From NCBI RefSeq assembly GCF_004216755.1, contig NZ_SGWZ01000004.1, forward strand, positions 148,158-212,157: a DNA stretch of 64,000 nt, given 5' to 3'. Under the pieces are notes generated by a model. That model was given only the letters and a program-made list of their open reading frames with translations. It ran no database searches and had not been told where the DNA came from. Below, piece by piece: positions 18,795 through 32,338 of this stretch (position 1 is the first letter of the stretch; the number at the start of each line of letters is the position of its first letter). Made by a program: the position numbers and the translations under genes. The DNA is from Kerstersia gyiorum. Lineage in GTDB: Bacteria; Pseudomonadota; Gammaproteobacteria; Burkholderiales; Burkholderiaceae_B.

Positions 18795-20159
18795 ATGACG
18801 ATGCGCATTGGCATTATTGGCGCGGGCCCGAGCGGCCTGGCGCAACTACGCGCTTTCGAGTCCGCCTTCAAACAGGTATCCGAGCCTATCGAACTCGTAT
18901 GTTTCGAAAAGCAGGATAACTGGGGCGGCTTGTGGAATTACACGTGGAGGACCGGTCTGGATGAATACGGGGAGCCGGTGCATGGCAGCATGTACCGCTA
19001 CCTGTGGTCCAACGGACCGAAAGAAGCCCTGGAGTTTGCGGACTATTCCTTCGATGAGCACTTTGGCCGGCCGATTCCGTCCTACCCGCCACGCGAGGTC
19101 CTGTTCGACTACATCCAGGGACGCATGCGACGCAACAACCTGCGCCAATACATCCGTTTCCAGACGGTTGCCCGCTGGATCGAGTTCGATGAGCAGGAGA
19201 ACATTTTCCGCGTCACCGTGGAAAACCTGGAAAAGCAGGAAACCTATACCGAGGAGTTCGATTATCTGGTTGTCGCGTGCGGCCATTTCTCGACGCCCAA
19301 TGTGCCGCACTTCGAAGGCCTGGAGCAATTCCCCGGTACCGTGATGCACGCCCATGACTTTCGTGGCGCCGACCAGTTCATCGGCAAGGATCTGCTGCTG
19401 GTCGGTGGCAGCTACTCGGCGGAGGACATAGGCGTGCAGTGCCACAAGCATGGTGCTGCTTCCGTGACGATCAGCTATCGCAGCCGCCCGCATGGTTTCG
19501 GCTGGCCGGAGGGCATCAGCGAAGTGCCGCTGCTGCTGCGTTTCGATGGGGAAATCGCCTATTTTGCCGATGGCTCGACGCGCCGCTTCGATGCCGTCAT
19601 CCTGTGCACCGGTTATCAGCACAAGTTCCCATTCCTGGCGGACAACCTGCGTCTGTCCACGCACAACCGCCTGTATCCGGGCGGCCTGTACAAGGGCGTC
19701 GCATGGATAGAGCAGCCCCGCCTGTTCTATCTGGGCATGCAGGACCAGTACTACACCTTCAATATGTTCGATGCGCAAGCCTGGTTTGCGCGTGACGTGA
19801 TGCTGGGACGCATCAGGCTGCCGGGCAAGGAAGACATGGTGGCGGACAGCCTGGCCTGGCAGGAGCGCGAGGCCACGGTGCAGGATGGTTTCGATGCGGT
19901 CGATTTCCAGACGGCATACGTGCGCGACCTGATGGACCGTACCGACTATCCGGGGTTCGAGGCGGAGCAGGTGGCGGTGCTGCTCAAGCAATGGCTGCGA
20001 GACAAGCAGAAGAACATCCTGACCTACCGCGACCGTTGCTATGTGTCAGTTGTGACAGGAACCAAGGCACCCGCGCACCACACGCCATGGATGGAAGAAC
20101 TTGATGACAGCATGGAACGTTTTCTTTCTATTGAAGTAGAAGAAAACTCACCGATTTAG
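18795..20159 (+). CDS. tmm: Trimethylamine monooxygenase
   Basis: This 454-aa flavin monooxygenase would oxidise trimethylamine to its N-oxide with NADPH and O2. It shows the FAD motif IGAGPSG, the Tmm-type segment CFEKQDNWGGLWNYTWRTG, the FMO signature FPGTVMHAHDF (FxGxxxHxxxF) and the NADPH motif GGSYSAEDIG. The segment around YGEPVHGSMYRYLWSNGP and the C-terminal APAHHTPWMEELDDSME agree very closely, from memory, with bacterial Tmm of Methylocella and Roseobacter type, and the length is the same. The start follows AGAGGAGCAATCC. No trimethylamine demethylase genes lie nearby. A strong terminator follows. Confidence 0.9.
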   Translation: MTMRIGIIGAGPSGLAQLRAFESAFKQVSEPIELVCFEKQDNWGGLWNYTWRTGLDEYGEPVHGSMYRYLWSNGPKEALEFADYSFDEHFGRPIPSYPPREVLFDYIQGRMRRNNLRQYIRFQTVARWIEFDEQENIFRVTVENLEKQETYTEEFDYLVVACGHFSTPNVPHFEGLEQFPGTVMHAHDFRGADQFIGKDLLLVGGSYSAEDIGVQCHKHGAASVTISYRSRPHGFGWPEGISEVPLLLRFDGEIAYFADGSTRRFDAVILCTGYQHKFPFLADNLRLSTHNRLYPGGLYKGVAWIEQPRLFYLGMQDQYYTFNMFDAQAWFARDVMLGRIRLPGKEDMVADSLAWQEREATVQDGFDAVDFQTAYVRDLMDRTDYPGFEAEQVAVLLKQWLRDKQKNILTYRDRCYVSVVTGTKAPAHHTPWMEELDDSMERFLSIEVEENSPI

Positions 20160-20188
20160 ATTAAAATTGCATCTAATCGTGACATAAG

Positions 20189-20228
20189 TTGCCGTCCCTT
20201 ATGTGCGTCATGAGGGACGGCAATTTTT
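20189..20228 (+). terminator. Rho-independent terminator after tmm
   Basis: TTGCCGTCCCT (20189-20199) pairs with AGGGACGGCAA (20213-20223), an 11-bp perfect stem followed directly by TTTTT. Confidence 0.9.
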
Positions 20229-20313
20229 ATATATGTCATTTTGAATGCTTGTCATTTTCACGGCCTTTACGCTTGGGTGCGTCCAGGGTGCGGGCTCTAG
20301 GGGAACACAGATA

Positions 20314-20835
20314 ATGCAGTCCGGAATTTGGTCTTGGTTGTTGGGGCTGGTGGCGATGCTGGTGGTACCCGTCGCGCTGGGCGAGATACTGTGGCGGCGC
20401 TTTTCCGATAGCATCCGCAATCCGGAACGCAAGCCGGGCGTCCTGCCGTTTTCCCTGCTGTTCGGCTTTGTCGGCCCTCCGGTCGGCATGGCGGCATTTC
20501 TGATGGTGGCCTCATGGCTTGAGCGGGACATGCCCAATTCCCGTCCGGCCAACGATATGCTGATCGTGCTGTTTTTCTTTTCATATGTTGCTGGTGGAAT
20601 CCCTGCGCTTATTTGCGGCGGCGTCATGGGGGGCTTGCGCAAACGCTTCAAAGGTTGGGCAGGTATTGGGGGCGCGGTGCTCCTGGGCGGGCTTCTGGCG
20701 TTCATCTTCTTCACCATGACCGGCCTGTATGCAGACTTCCAGGAAGGCTGGCGTGCCATCGTGTGCGGTGCAGTCGGCGGGCTGGGCAGTGCCTCCATTG
20801 CCTATGGTGTCTGGCGGCGCGAGATCAGCGACTGA
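20314..20835 (+). CDS. Hypothetical four-helix membrane protein
   Basis: This 173-aa protein has four or five hydrophobic helices: residues ~5-25, ~48-68 (LPFSLLFGFVGPPVGMAAFL), ~85-110, ~120-140 and ~150-165. Charged loops lie between them. I do not recognise the family. The ATG at 20314 is chosen because it follows GGGGAACA and begins directly at the first helix. It stands alone between the tmm terminator and the toxin-antitoxin pair. Confidence 0.65.
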   Translation: MQSGIWSWLLGLVAMLVVPVALGEILWRRFSDSIRNPERKPGVLPFSLLFGFVGPPVGMAAFLMVASWLERDMPNSRPANDMLIVLFFFSYVAGGIPALICGGVMGGLRKRFKGWAGIGGAVLLGGLLAFIFFTMTGLYADFQEGWRAIVCGAVGGLGSASIAYGVWRREISD

Positions 20836-20992
20836 AATACGGGGCTGCCCCGTTGCGATACGGTTTTTTGCGAGGAGCCTGGATGTTGCCGATGGGGCAC
20901 TATTCCAGGCCGGGGGCTCAGCGGCGTGATGCCGAGCGAGTACAAGTTGTCGCGGCTGGGTCGGCTGAACGGTTTCCTGTATTCAGTCATTT

Positions 20993-21051
20993 ATCCATCA
21001 TTTGAAATTTTTATTTGATATTTTTATTTGATATTTTTTCAAATGATGGAT
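20993..21051. promoter_or_regulatory. Inverted repeat with internal direct repeats before the Xre/RES pair
   Basis: ATCCATCATTTGAAA (20993-21007) is the exact reverse complement of TTTCAAATGATGGAT (21037-21051). The 29-bp spacer contains two direct copies of TTTTTATTTGATA, and another TTTGATATGATG follows at about 21064-21075. The segment is far more AT-rich than its surroundings. It is most likely the operator and promoter by which the Xre antitoxin represses its own operon. Confidence 0.65.
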
Positions 21052-21108
21052 TTTTTGCGTTCATTTGATATGATGTGGGCATCCATGGATCCGTTGCAGG
21101 AGACGATC

Positions 21109-21483
21109 ATGCCGGCCACTCCCCACGCTGTTCCCGATGCTGCTGTCGTGCTGACGAAGGCAACGTTGCGCGCTGCCGAACAATTGGGGTTGAACAATTC
21201 AGCGCTGGCATCGGTGATCGGTGTCAGCGAACCCACGATCTCGCGGCTCAAGGCGAATGGCCGCACCATCAGCCCGGACTCCAAGGAAGGGGAGCTTGCC
21301 CTGATGCTCATTCGGGTATTCCGCTCGTTGGATCCGCTGGTAGGGGGCGACGCGCACAAGCGAAAGTTGTGGATGGAAAGCCATAACAACGCTTTGCTGG
21401 GCAGCCCGATACAGCTGATCCGCAAGGCCGAGGGCCTGGTCCGCACCTTATCGTATCTGGATGGTATGCGGGCTGCGACATGA
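21109..21483 (+). CDS. MbcA/ParS/Xre-type antitoxin
   Basis: The 124-aa product has an N-terminal Xre-like helix-turn-helix (about residues 15-60, with LNNSALASVIGVSEPTISRL) and a C-terminal MbcA/ParS toxin-binding domain ending in the pattern LLGSPIQLIRKAEGLVRTLSYLDGMR. In this family the antitoxin binds and blocks RES-type toxins and represses the operon. The start at 21109 has an AGGAG site 6-8 bases upstream; the frame is open further upstream through the operator region, which argues against longer forms. Its stop overlaps the toxin start (ATGA). Confidence 0.85.
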   Translation: MPATPHAVPDAAVVLTKATLRAAEQLGLNNSALASVIGVSEPTISRLKANGRTISPDSKEGELALMLIRVFRSLDPLVGGDAHKRKLWMESHNNALLGSPIQLIRKAEGLVRTLSYLDGMRAAT

Positions 21484-22202
21484 ATGGGGCCGCCTGGAAC
21501 CCCGCCTGGTTACAAGATCACGCAGGCAGCCTGGCGATGGAAAATGCCTGGCGCGGCGTGGAAACCCAGTACATTGCGGCCTCCATGAAACTGGTGGACT
21601 CCCTGGAAGAACAGGGCCTGCTGGAAATTCTCCTTGAAGAAAGCAAGCCGCCGGCTCAGAGGAAATCGCCAGGTCAGCATTATTTGTTGCTGAGCCCGTT
21701 CCGTTACTTTCCCCAGCATGATTCACGTTTCCGGCCAGCACGCCAGAGTGGCCTGTGGTATGGCTCGTCCACGCTCGATGGGGCCTGTTCCGAAGTTGCG
21801 TACTGGCGCATGCGTTTCCTGCTGGATAGCGAAGCGCTGGCAGCCGATGGTGAGCTGATCACCGAGCACACTTTCTTTCAGGCGTCCGTGCGCGGCAATG
21901 CAATCAACCTCATGGCTGAACCCTGGGCGGGGTTGGCGCATCTGTGGAAGCATTCCACGGACTACCGGGCTACCCATGCGCTTGCTGCAGCGGCCATGGC
22001 AGCATCCATTGAATGGATTCAGTATGAATCCGTTCGTGCGCCTACCTGCGCGTTGGCGGCCGTCCTCACGCCCACGGCTGTTCACGCCGCATCGGCGAGA
22101 CTGGAGCGTTCCAAGCAGGAATGGGTGTGCAAGGCAACCTTGGCTGGCGTCATGATGATCCGCAAAAACGGGCAGGGCAGATTCGAGTGGCGTCCGGAGT
22201 GA
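21480..22202 (+). CDS. RES-domain toxin (NAD+ phosphorylase family)
   Basis: This 240-aa protein has a RES domain. The conserved Arg is in LSPFRYFP, the Tyr-Gly and Glu are in LWYGSSTLDGACSEV, and the Ser is in QYESVRAP, all in the usual order. RES toxins such as MbcT degrade NAD+ and stop growth. The overlap with the upstream antitoxin gives translational coupling. The operon fits the class II Xre-RES system. Confidence 0.88.
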   Translation: MNGAAWNPAWLQDHAGSLAMENAWRGVETQYIAASMKLVDSLEEQGLLEILLEESKPPAQRKSPGQHYLLLSPFRYFPQHDSRFRPARQSGLWYGSSTLDGACSEVAYWRMRFLLDSEALAADGELITEHTFFQASVRGNAINLMAEPWAGLAHLWKHSTDYRATHALAAAAMAASIEWIQYESVRAPTCALAAVLTPTAVHAASARLERSKQEWVCKATLAGVMMIRKNGQGRFEWRPE

Positions 22203-22287
22203 GGCGAAGCAGCTTGCAATTGGTCGGATTGGGCTTGTCGTGCTGCCTGGGGGTGTCAGACTGCCTGACGGGATGCCATGCGGCAAC

Positions 22288-22641
22288 TCACAAATCGTTG
22301 ACGCCAACCAGCTTGGTATGACTCATGCAGTGGGCGGAAATCTTGTATAGAAACACCAGGTAGCCCAGGCCCAGCGTAACAATGCTGATGATTGCCCACA
22401 GGACGATATTGCCAATAATGCTGGCCAGGTCGATGGTGCAGACCAATCGTCCCACGCGTTGCCCCTGCGCATCATAGGCATAGGTTTTGCTGATGATGAA
22501 CTTCTGCATGTAGTAGGGAAACACGAACATCGCCAGCCCTAATGTGACGATTGTGAGCAGAACCCAAACGATCATATGCCCGAGGGCTTCCATGAAGCCA
22601 AGTTCTGACTTGAGCTGCAGATTATTGAAGGCGCTGGGCAT
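22288..22641 (-). CDS. Small membrane protein, unknown function
   Basis: This 117-aa protein has two long hydrophobic helices (about residues 18-42 and 72-100) that share the phrase IVTLGL, suggesting an internal duplication. Between them lies a short polar segment, YAYDAQGQRVGRL. I place the start at the ATG 22641; a GTG at 22653 is an alternative. No clear ribosome site is visible. It is not assigned to a known function. Confidence 0.6.
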   Translation of the reverse strand: MPSAFNNLQLKSELGFMEALGHMIVWVLLTIVTLGLAMFVFPYYMQKFIISKTYAYDAQGQRVGRLVCTIDLASIIGNIVLWAIISIVTLGLGYLVFLYKISAHCMSHTKLVGVNDL

Positions 22642-22668
22642 TGTGCAATCCACTGGGCGAGGCAGCTG

Positions 22669-22848
22669 TCAGCGCGCCCGGGCCGTGCGACGCGTGAGCG
22701 TAACAATTGCCATCGGAGTTCCAACTGCCATGAACACGGCTCCCAGGATCATAAATGTAGGGCTGTTGAGCGCCAGCCCGGAAGACAGGAAGGTAACGCC
22801 GGAGCACAACAAAGCGATGGACGCGGGGATGAATGCGGTCATAGTCAT
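22669..22848 (-). CDS. 59-aa two-helix membrane protein
   Basis: The product is almost entirely two hydrophobic segments (residues ~6-26 and ~32-50) followed by a basic tail TRRTARAR. It is in the same direction as, and 27 bp ahead of, the other small membrane protein. Longer forms would read back into the tRNA-Ser gene and are rejected. It may be real, but short hydrophobic frames are hard to prove from sequence alone. Confidence 0.45.
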   Translation of the reverse strand: MTMTAFIPASIALLCSGVTFLSSGLALNSPTFMILGAVFMAVGTPMAIVTLTRRTARAR

Positions 22849-22905
22849 GGTTGGATTGTGGCACAGGTTGCGCATGGCAGGTTGGGGGCGTGAGGTAAAC
22901 CACAA

Positions 22906-22935
22906 AACAAAAAAGCCACCGTGTCGGGTGGCTTT
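22906..22935 (-). terminator. Terminator of tRNA-Ser
   Basis: Read on the minus strand, AAAGCCACC pairs with GGTGGCTTT around CGACAC and runs into TTTTTTG. It lies 26 bp downstream of the tRNA. Confidence 0.85.
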
Positions 22936-22960
22936 GATCGCTGTAACTGCTTGAATTCTT

Positions 22961-23050
22961 TGGCGGACAGGGTGAGATTCGAACTCACGATACGCTTGCA
23001 CGTATACCGGATTTCGAGTCCGGCGCATTCGACCACTCTGCCACCTGTCC
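22961..23050 (-). tRNA. tRNA-Ser (anticodon CGA)
   Basis: The minus strand begins GGACAGGTGGCAGAGTGG and ends with CTGTCC, G73 and an encoded CCA, so acceptor arms pair perfectly. The anticodon stem-loop is CCGGACTCGAAATCCGG with CGA in the loop. The long variable arm (TATACGTGCAAGCGTAT) and the T arm TTCGAATC are as expected for class II tRNA-Ser. It reads UCG codons. Length is 90 nt including CCA. Confidence 0.96.
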
Positions 23051-24071
23051 TTAGGTAACCGCCGCGGTACGTGTTAAACGCCGCAGTGGAAGAAGAAAGT
23101 AATTATATCTGGTGTTTTTTTTCTTGGCAAGCGAGGTGGGTTTGCGCGTGGCTCGCCGACTGGTCTGTCAGGTTGCACAGTGCTGTTGTTTTACCTGTCC
23201 AGCCTGGGAAACCGGGAACGGGATGACTGGCAACAATCGGGGAATGCCTTGGCTAAGGTGTCGCGGTGGTGTCGTGGCGGTGGCGTTGTGTTGCAAAGAA
23301 GATTGGATGAGACATATTGCCTGGCATCGCCGGCATCCTGGATTCATCTACATCATTTATTTAGATTTTAATAATTGAGATTGAGTTTACTTTCACATTT
23401 TTCTGTTTTTTTGCGAATTTGTGATTTGGAAATTAGGCTGAAATATTTGGTGATTGACGATGGGTGATGAACAGCGGGATAACGCTGCTTATTTAAAAGT
23501 TTTGGTAGCTAGAGTATGACAGTGCTGTCCATCTTGTGTGCAAATAGTGATCAAAGAAGTGCTTTTACAGAGGGTGAGGCTAGTGTTTTCCCGTGGGGTT
23601 CAAATAAAATGATTTTGTTTCGAATGGTTTCTTTGTGATGATTATATGTCATGTATTTGTTTCATTTTTGGTTGGAATGGTATGCCGTAATATTGCTGAA
23701 ATAGGTGATGTCTGGTGCTGTTTTGAGGCGAGCTCCTCGCTGAAGGGAATGCCCTGACTGATGTCTGGCTGCCTGCTGTGGTTCTGTTTATATATTTGTT
23801 TTTAATATATTTTTTGGTGTTTTTGTTGCCCAGTCAAGCATGTTTTTACTAGCGGCCCAGGCGAGATGCCCGTTGTGCTTTATTCCTCCATATTGTTCTG
23901 GTACAGGCGATAAATGTAACTTGTAGGTTGGGTCTGTGAGTGTGAATTTGACTATCGCTATAAGTGAATTCGGAATTTTGCTGAATTCTGTGTTTATCGG
24001 TCTATTCATGGTTTTCTTTCATGCCCCATACTTAAGCAAAGAGTTCTGGCAAGTGTGGCGTTGGGGGAAAT
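23051..24071. other. 1-kb AT-rich region without a supported gene
   Basis: Apart from the tRNA promoter at its left end, this stretch has only short frames without ribosome sites or recognisable products. From about 23340 the base composition is clearly more AT-rich than the surrounding genes, and this continues through the AraC gene to 25622. It probably contains the promoter of the AraC gene. Confidence 0.5.
23102..23130 (-). promoter_or_regulatory. Near-consensus sigma-70 promoter of tRNA-Ser
   Basis: On the minus strand a -35 TTGCCA (23125-23130) and a perfect -10 TATAAT (23102-23107) are separated by exactly 17 bp. They stand about 50 bp before the mature tRNA 5' end, leaving a leader for RNase P. 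Confidence 0.85.
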
Positions 24072-25121
24072 ATGGAAACCTATCAGGCCGTAAAAGAAGA
24101 GATACCGGGAATATTGCGTCATGGTATCGGTACTGGTGCAGCGTTGGATGCGGCAACTTTGTTGTTCTATGCCCATGGCAGCTCGTTCAAGATACTTTTG
24201 TCCGGCGTTGCAGATGAGTTTATTTCTACCAGCGATTTGCTGGGAGATGGCAGCGGAATGATGGTGCACAGATTTGCCAGTGCCGGGATGGCATTGCACC
24301 ATCTGGTGAAGGATGATTCCTGGCTACTGGTGCGTGCAGATCGCAGGATCAGTATTTTCTTTCGAGACTCTTTGAAAATTCTTCCTGAGGGAGAACTGGT
24401 CTTGTTTAAGGGTGAGGATATCAATGCCGCTGCATTTCAGGATTTCAAGGGAATTATCCTGATGATGTCGGGGTCATCAATGTCGCCCTACGATCGCAGC
24501 CTCCTTACTCGTCATGCCAGTACCGCATGTTTCAAGAGTGGCTGGGGGCGGCTGTTGGGCTCTTATCTGGAAAGCCTGGATTGCAAGACGCTTTGCGTGG
24601 TGACCAAGGATGCATCGGGGCGCAATGTCATTGAACAGCAGATCATGGCGATGATGCGCCGTGCGTTGCTGGAACGGCTGAACGGCGTCCGTTCCTGGAG
24701 CAAGAAGGATGGTGATGGCAGCGGCGTTCAGAGCCGGGGCGAGCTGCTTTTCAAGAAGATTTGCTCCTGGATTTCAGAGAATCATTCCAATCCTGAGATG
24801 AGCTCTGAGTTTGTTGCTGAGCATTTTGGTATTTCGTCACGTTATATCCAGAATCTTTTCTCGAAATATGGCAAGGGTTATACGTTCGTGTCCTTTTTGC
24901 GAGAGAAACGTATGCAAAGAGCCTGGGACATGATCACTGGTGTGGAGCACGCGCATCAGAATATATCGGAAATTTGCTGGAATTGTGGATTTTCCGATCC
25001 TGTCTATTTCGGTAAAACATTCAGGGCCTATTTTGGCATGACGCCAGGCCAGGCGCGGCGCCAGGGATTGCGTGATGCTATTCCTTTGCGACACAGGGAG
25101 AATGCGGCAAGCATGTATTAA
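24072..25121 (+). CDS. AraC-family transcription regulator
   Basis: The 349-aa product has a C-terminal AraC/XylS DNA-binding domain (about residues 235-335). Its two helix-turn-helix units are EFVAEHFGISSRYIQNLFSK and ISEICWNCGFSDPVYFGKTF, followed by FGMTPGQAR. The N-terminal ~220 residues resemble the AraC-binding-like domain of the Feo/TetD-like regulators that includes a WxxLLGSYLESL-type segment. It is codirectional with, and 501 bp upstream of, the giant adhesin gene, so it is a candidate regulator of it. Codon and base use are more AT-rich than in the flanking housekeeping genes. Confidence 0.85.
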   Translation: METYQAVKEEIPGILRHGIGTGAALDAATLLFYAHGSSFKILLSGVADEFISTSDLLGDGSGMMVHRFASAGMALHHLVKDDSWLLVRADRRISIFFRDSLKILPEGELVLFKGEDINAAAFQDFKGIILMMSGSSMSPYDRSLLTRHASTACFKSGWGRLLGSYLESLDCKTLCVVTKDASGRNVIEQQIMAMMRRALLERLNGVRSWSKKDGDGSGVQSRGELLFKKICSWISENHSNPEMSSEFVAEHFGISSRYIQNLFSKYGKGYTFVSFLREKRMQRAWDMITGVEHAHQNISEICWNCGFSDPVYFGKTFRAYFGMTPGQARRQGLRDAIPLRHRENAASMY

Positions 25122-25622
25122 TGGTTGTATCCCAGTGCTTGTTTTTTATCTTCCATCCGTGTTGGTCGGTACCTGAGATTTTTTTAACTTACTGTTTGCG
25201 AGGCGAAATATTTCGTCTTGCTAGAGCGCATTATTGCTATTTTTTGTGATTGATTTACTCATAGATGTTGATTTGGGGTGTAATTGGATGTAATTGGTTT
25301 TGCCTCAAGAGGGATTGACGAAATTTTTTTCCGAGTGTTCGTCTGTTTAGTGATTTTGTTCGGAATACAGCTAATTGGCACGTTGTCATGACACCGATAA
25401 TCAGCACGAGTTTGGATAGGTTCGAGGTATTTTGCCTATCAACTTAATTGGGGCCGTGTAAGCGCTGTCCCGCCTTGTTTTTATGACAAGGTGGGGCGAG
25501 CTTGTGTTTTTGGAAATATGTGACTGGCTGGTAGCCATGTATTTTCAATAGCAGCGCGGCACATCGACGGCTTCACAACGTGACGCCTGATTAACCAGCT
25601 GATTTCTTGGTTAGGTCAAATT
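25122..25622. promoter_or_regulatory. 501-bp AT-rich leader region of the poly(Asp-Ala) adhesin gene
   Basis: No gene is visible. A hairpin CCCGCCTTGT (25469-25478) / ACAAGGTGGG (25486-25495), with one G-T pair, lies about 130 bp before the start and is followed ten bases later by a short T run (25507-25511). This could be a leader structure or attenuator. The adhesin start has only a weak ribosome site. Confidence 0.4.
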
Positions 25623-30755
<5,133 letters not shown>

Positions 30756-30778
30756 TTCAGGCTAGTCACAGCTGATAG

Positions 30779-30816
30779 AAAGCCGGGCCTTGCAGTTCGA
30801 GGCCCGGCTTTCCTTA
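30779..30816 (+). terminator. Terminator between the adhesin and the secretion operon
   Basis: AAAGCCGGGCCT (30779-30790) pairs perfectly with AGGCCCGGCTTT (30800-30811), followed by TCCTT. The T tract is short, so some read-through into the secretion genes is possible. Confidence 0.8.
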
Positions 30817-30871
30817 CTCGAATGACTATCGTCAGCTCGTTCCAATCCAGGGATTCAAAAGGATGTGCGCA

Positions 30872-32338
30872 ATGCCAGCTTCTTGGTCACTCAGATATGC
30901 CTTTTTTTCTGTTTTTGCCACATATGTATTCGTTACTCCGGCGCATGCGGAAACGCTTGCCCCGCCGGAGGTAGTGCCGGCGGCCCCAGCCACCGTGATG
31001 ACGCCGATGGCGGGAAGCGGAGCCCAAGGGGGAATAGATGCCGTTTGGAGTACGCTCGCACCCGAGGGGGGAGCGCATTGGGAAGCTGCGGCCGGGCCGC
31101 AGGAAGGAATGGACATGCTGTCTGCCGTGCGGCAGACGGTCGAGGGGCATCCGTCGGTACGGAATGCTGTCAGTAATCTGCAGCGTTCGGAAGAATATAT
31201 CGGTGTTGCCCGTGCTGCCTATTACCCGCAGATCAAGGGCGGGCTCAGCAGTGAGCTGAGCAATCGGGATATCGGCCGCTTTGAGAACAAGCGTGTGCAG
31301 AAGTTGAGCGTTTCGGCATCGCAGATGCTGTATGACTTCGGTAAGGTGCGCAGCAATGTTGACCAGGCCCAGGCAGGGCAGGCCGTGGCGCGTGCCAGGC
31401 TATTGGCCACCGTGGACCAGATGGGACGGGAGGCCGCGCAATCGTTTATTGAGGTGCAGCGCTATGAGGCGCTGACACGCATTGCCGACGAGCAGATCAG
31501 GGGAGTGGCTGCCATCGCCAGGCTGGCGAAAGAGCGCCGCGCGCTTGGCGCGAGCACGCTGTCCGATGAAGTTCAGGCGCAGTCGCGCGAGGACGCCGCC
31601 CGGGCAACCAGCGTGCAGATGGTGTCGCAATGGGAGCGCTGGCGCGCCAATTTGCGCAACTTGCTGGGGCAGCAGCAGACGCCGGAGGTGGAGGGTGAGG
31701 TTCCGCTCGGTTTTTCCGGGGCGTGCCAGGTGGGGGAACCCAATTGGCAGGCCATCCCGTCCGTCATGCTGGCCCTGGCAGAGCAGCGTGAAGCCGAGGC
31801 CGCACTGGACGGGGCGGCCGCGCAGACCTTGCCCACGATCTCCTTGGAGGGGTCAGCCAGCCGGGCATTGAATGTTTCCAACAGTGATTCCCGCAACGAC
31901 GCGACGGTAGGCCTCAATTTTTCCATGCCGTTCTATCAGGGCGGGGGGTTGCAGGCCCAGAAGCGGGCAGCCAGCCATGGCCTGCAGGCCGCGCAAGCTG
32001 CCAATGCCAATGCCATGAGAACTGTCACGCAAGGGTTGCTGGATGCGCGTGAACAGGCACTGGGCTACGAGTTGCGCGCGCCCATCCTGGCGCAGCGCAC
32101 GCAGAGCAGCCGTCAGACTCGGGATTTGTATCGTCAACAGTACCTGGACCTGGGCACGCGCACGCTGCTGGATCTGCTCAACGCAGAGCAGGAGTTTCAC
32201 CAGTCCAAGGTGGAGGTCGTCAACAATATGTATGACTTATATCGTTTGCAGCTGGATTGTCTCTTCTATACCGGGCAGGTGCGTTCGGTATTCGGCCTGG
32301 ATGGCAGCACCATCGCGGGCGTGGAGATCCAGCCATGA
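30872..32338 (+). CDS. TolC/LapE-like outer-membrane channel
   Basis: This 488-aa protein has a signal peptide ending VTPAHA at about residue 26. Two outer-membrane-efflux repeats follow (about 75-270 and 290-480), with long heptad-like helices. It would form the outer-membrane tunnel of the type I system. The ATG at 30872 is preferred over 30863 because the AAAAGGAT site lies 7-8 bases ahead of it and the signal peptide starts there directly. The stop overlaps the ABC transporter start by 4 bp. Confidence 0.9.
   Translation: MPASWSLRYAFFSVFATYVFVTPAHAETLAPPEVVPAAPATVMTPMAGSGAQGGIDAVWSTLAPEGGAHWEAAAGPQEGMDMLSAVRQTVEGHPSVRNAVSNLQRSEEYIGVARAAYYPQIKGGLSSELSNRDIGRFENKRVQKLSVSASQMLYDFGKVRSNVDQAQAGQAVARARLLATVDQMGREAAQSFIEVQRYEALTRIADEQIRGVAAIARLAKERRALGASTLSDEVQAQSREDAARATSVQMVSQWERWRANLRNLLGQQQTPEVEGEVPLGFSGACQVGEPNWQAIPSVMLALAEQREAEAALDGAAAQTLPTISLEGSASRALNVSNSDSRNDATVGLNFSMPFYQGGGLQAQKRAASHGLQAAQAANANAMRTVTQGLLDAREQALGYELRAPILAQRTQSSRQTRDLYRQQYLDLGTRTLLDLLNAEQEFHQSKVEVVNNMYDLYRLQLDCLFYTGQVRSVFGLDGSTIAGVEIQP

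Noticed and set aside
23788..24009. 73-codon frame on the minus strand in the AT-rich region
   Set aside because: No ribosome site, no recognisable domain, and composition does not differ from the surrounding non-coding DNA.
22961..25622. Genomic island inserted at tRNA-Ser
   Set aside because: The AT-rich DNA lies on the 5' side of the tRNA, whereas integration normally uses the 3' end. No integrase gene or second copy of the tRNA 3' end is visible.
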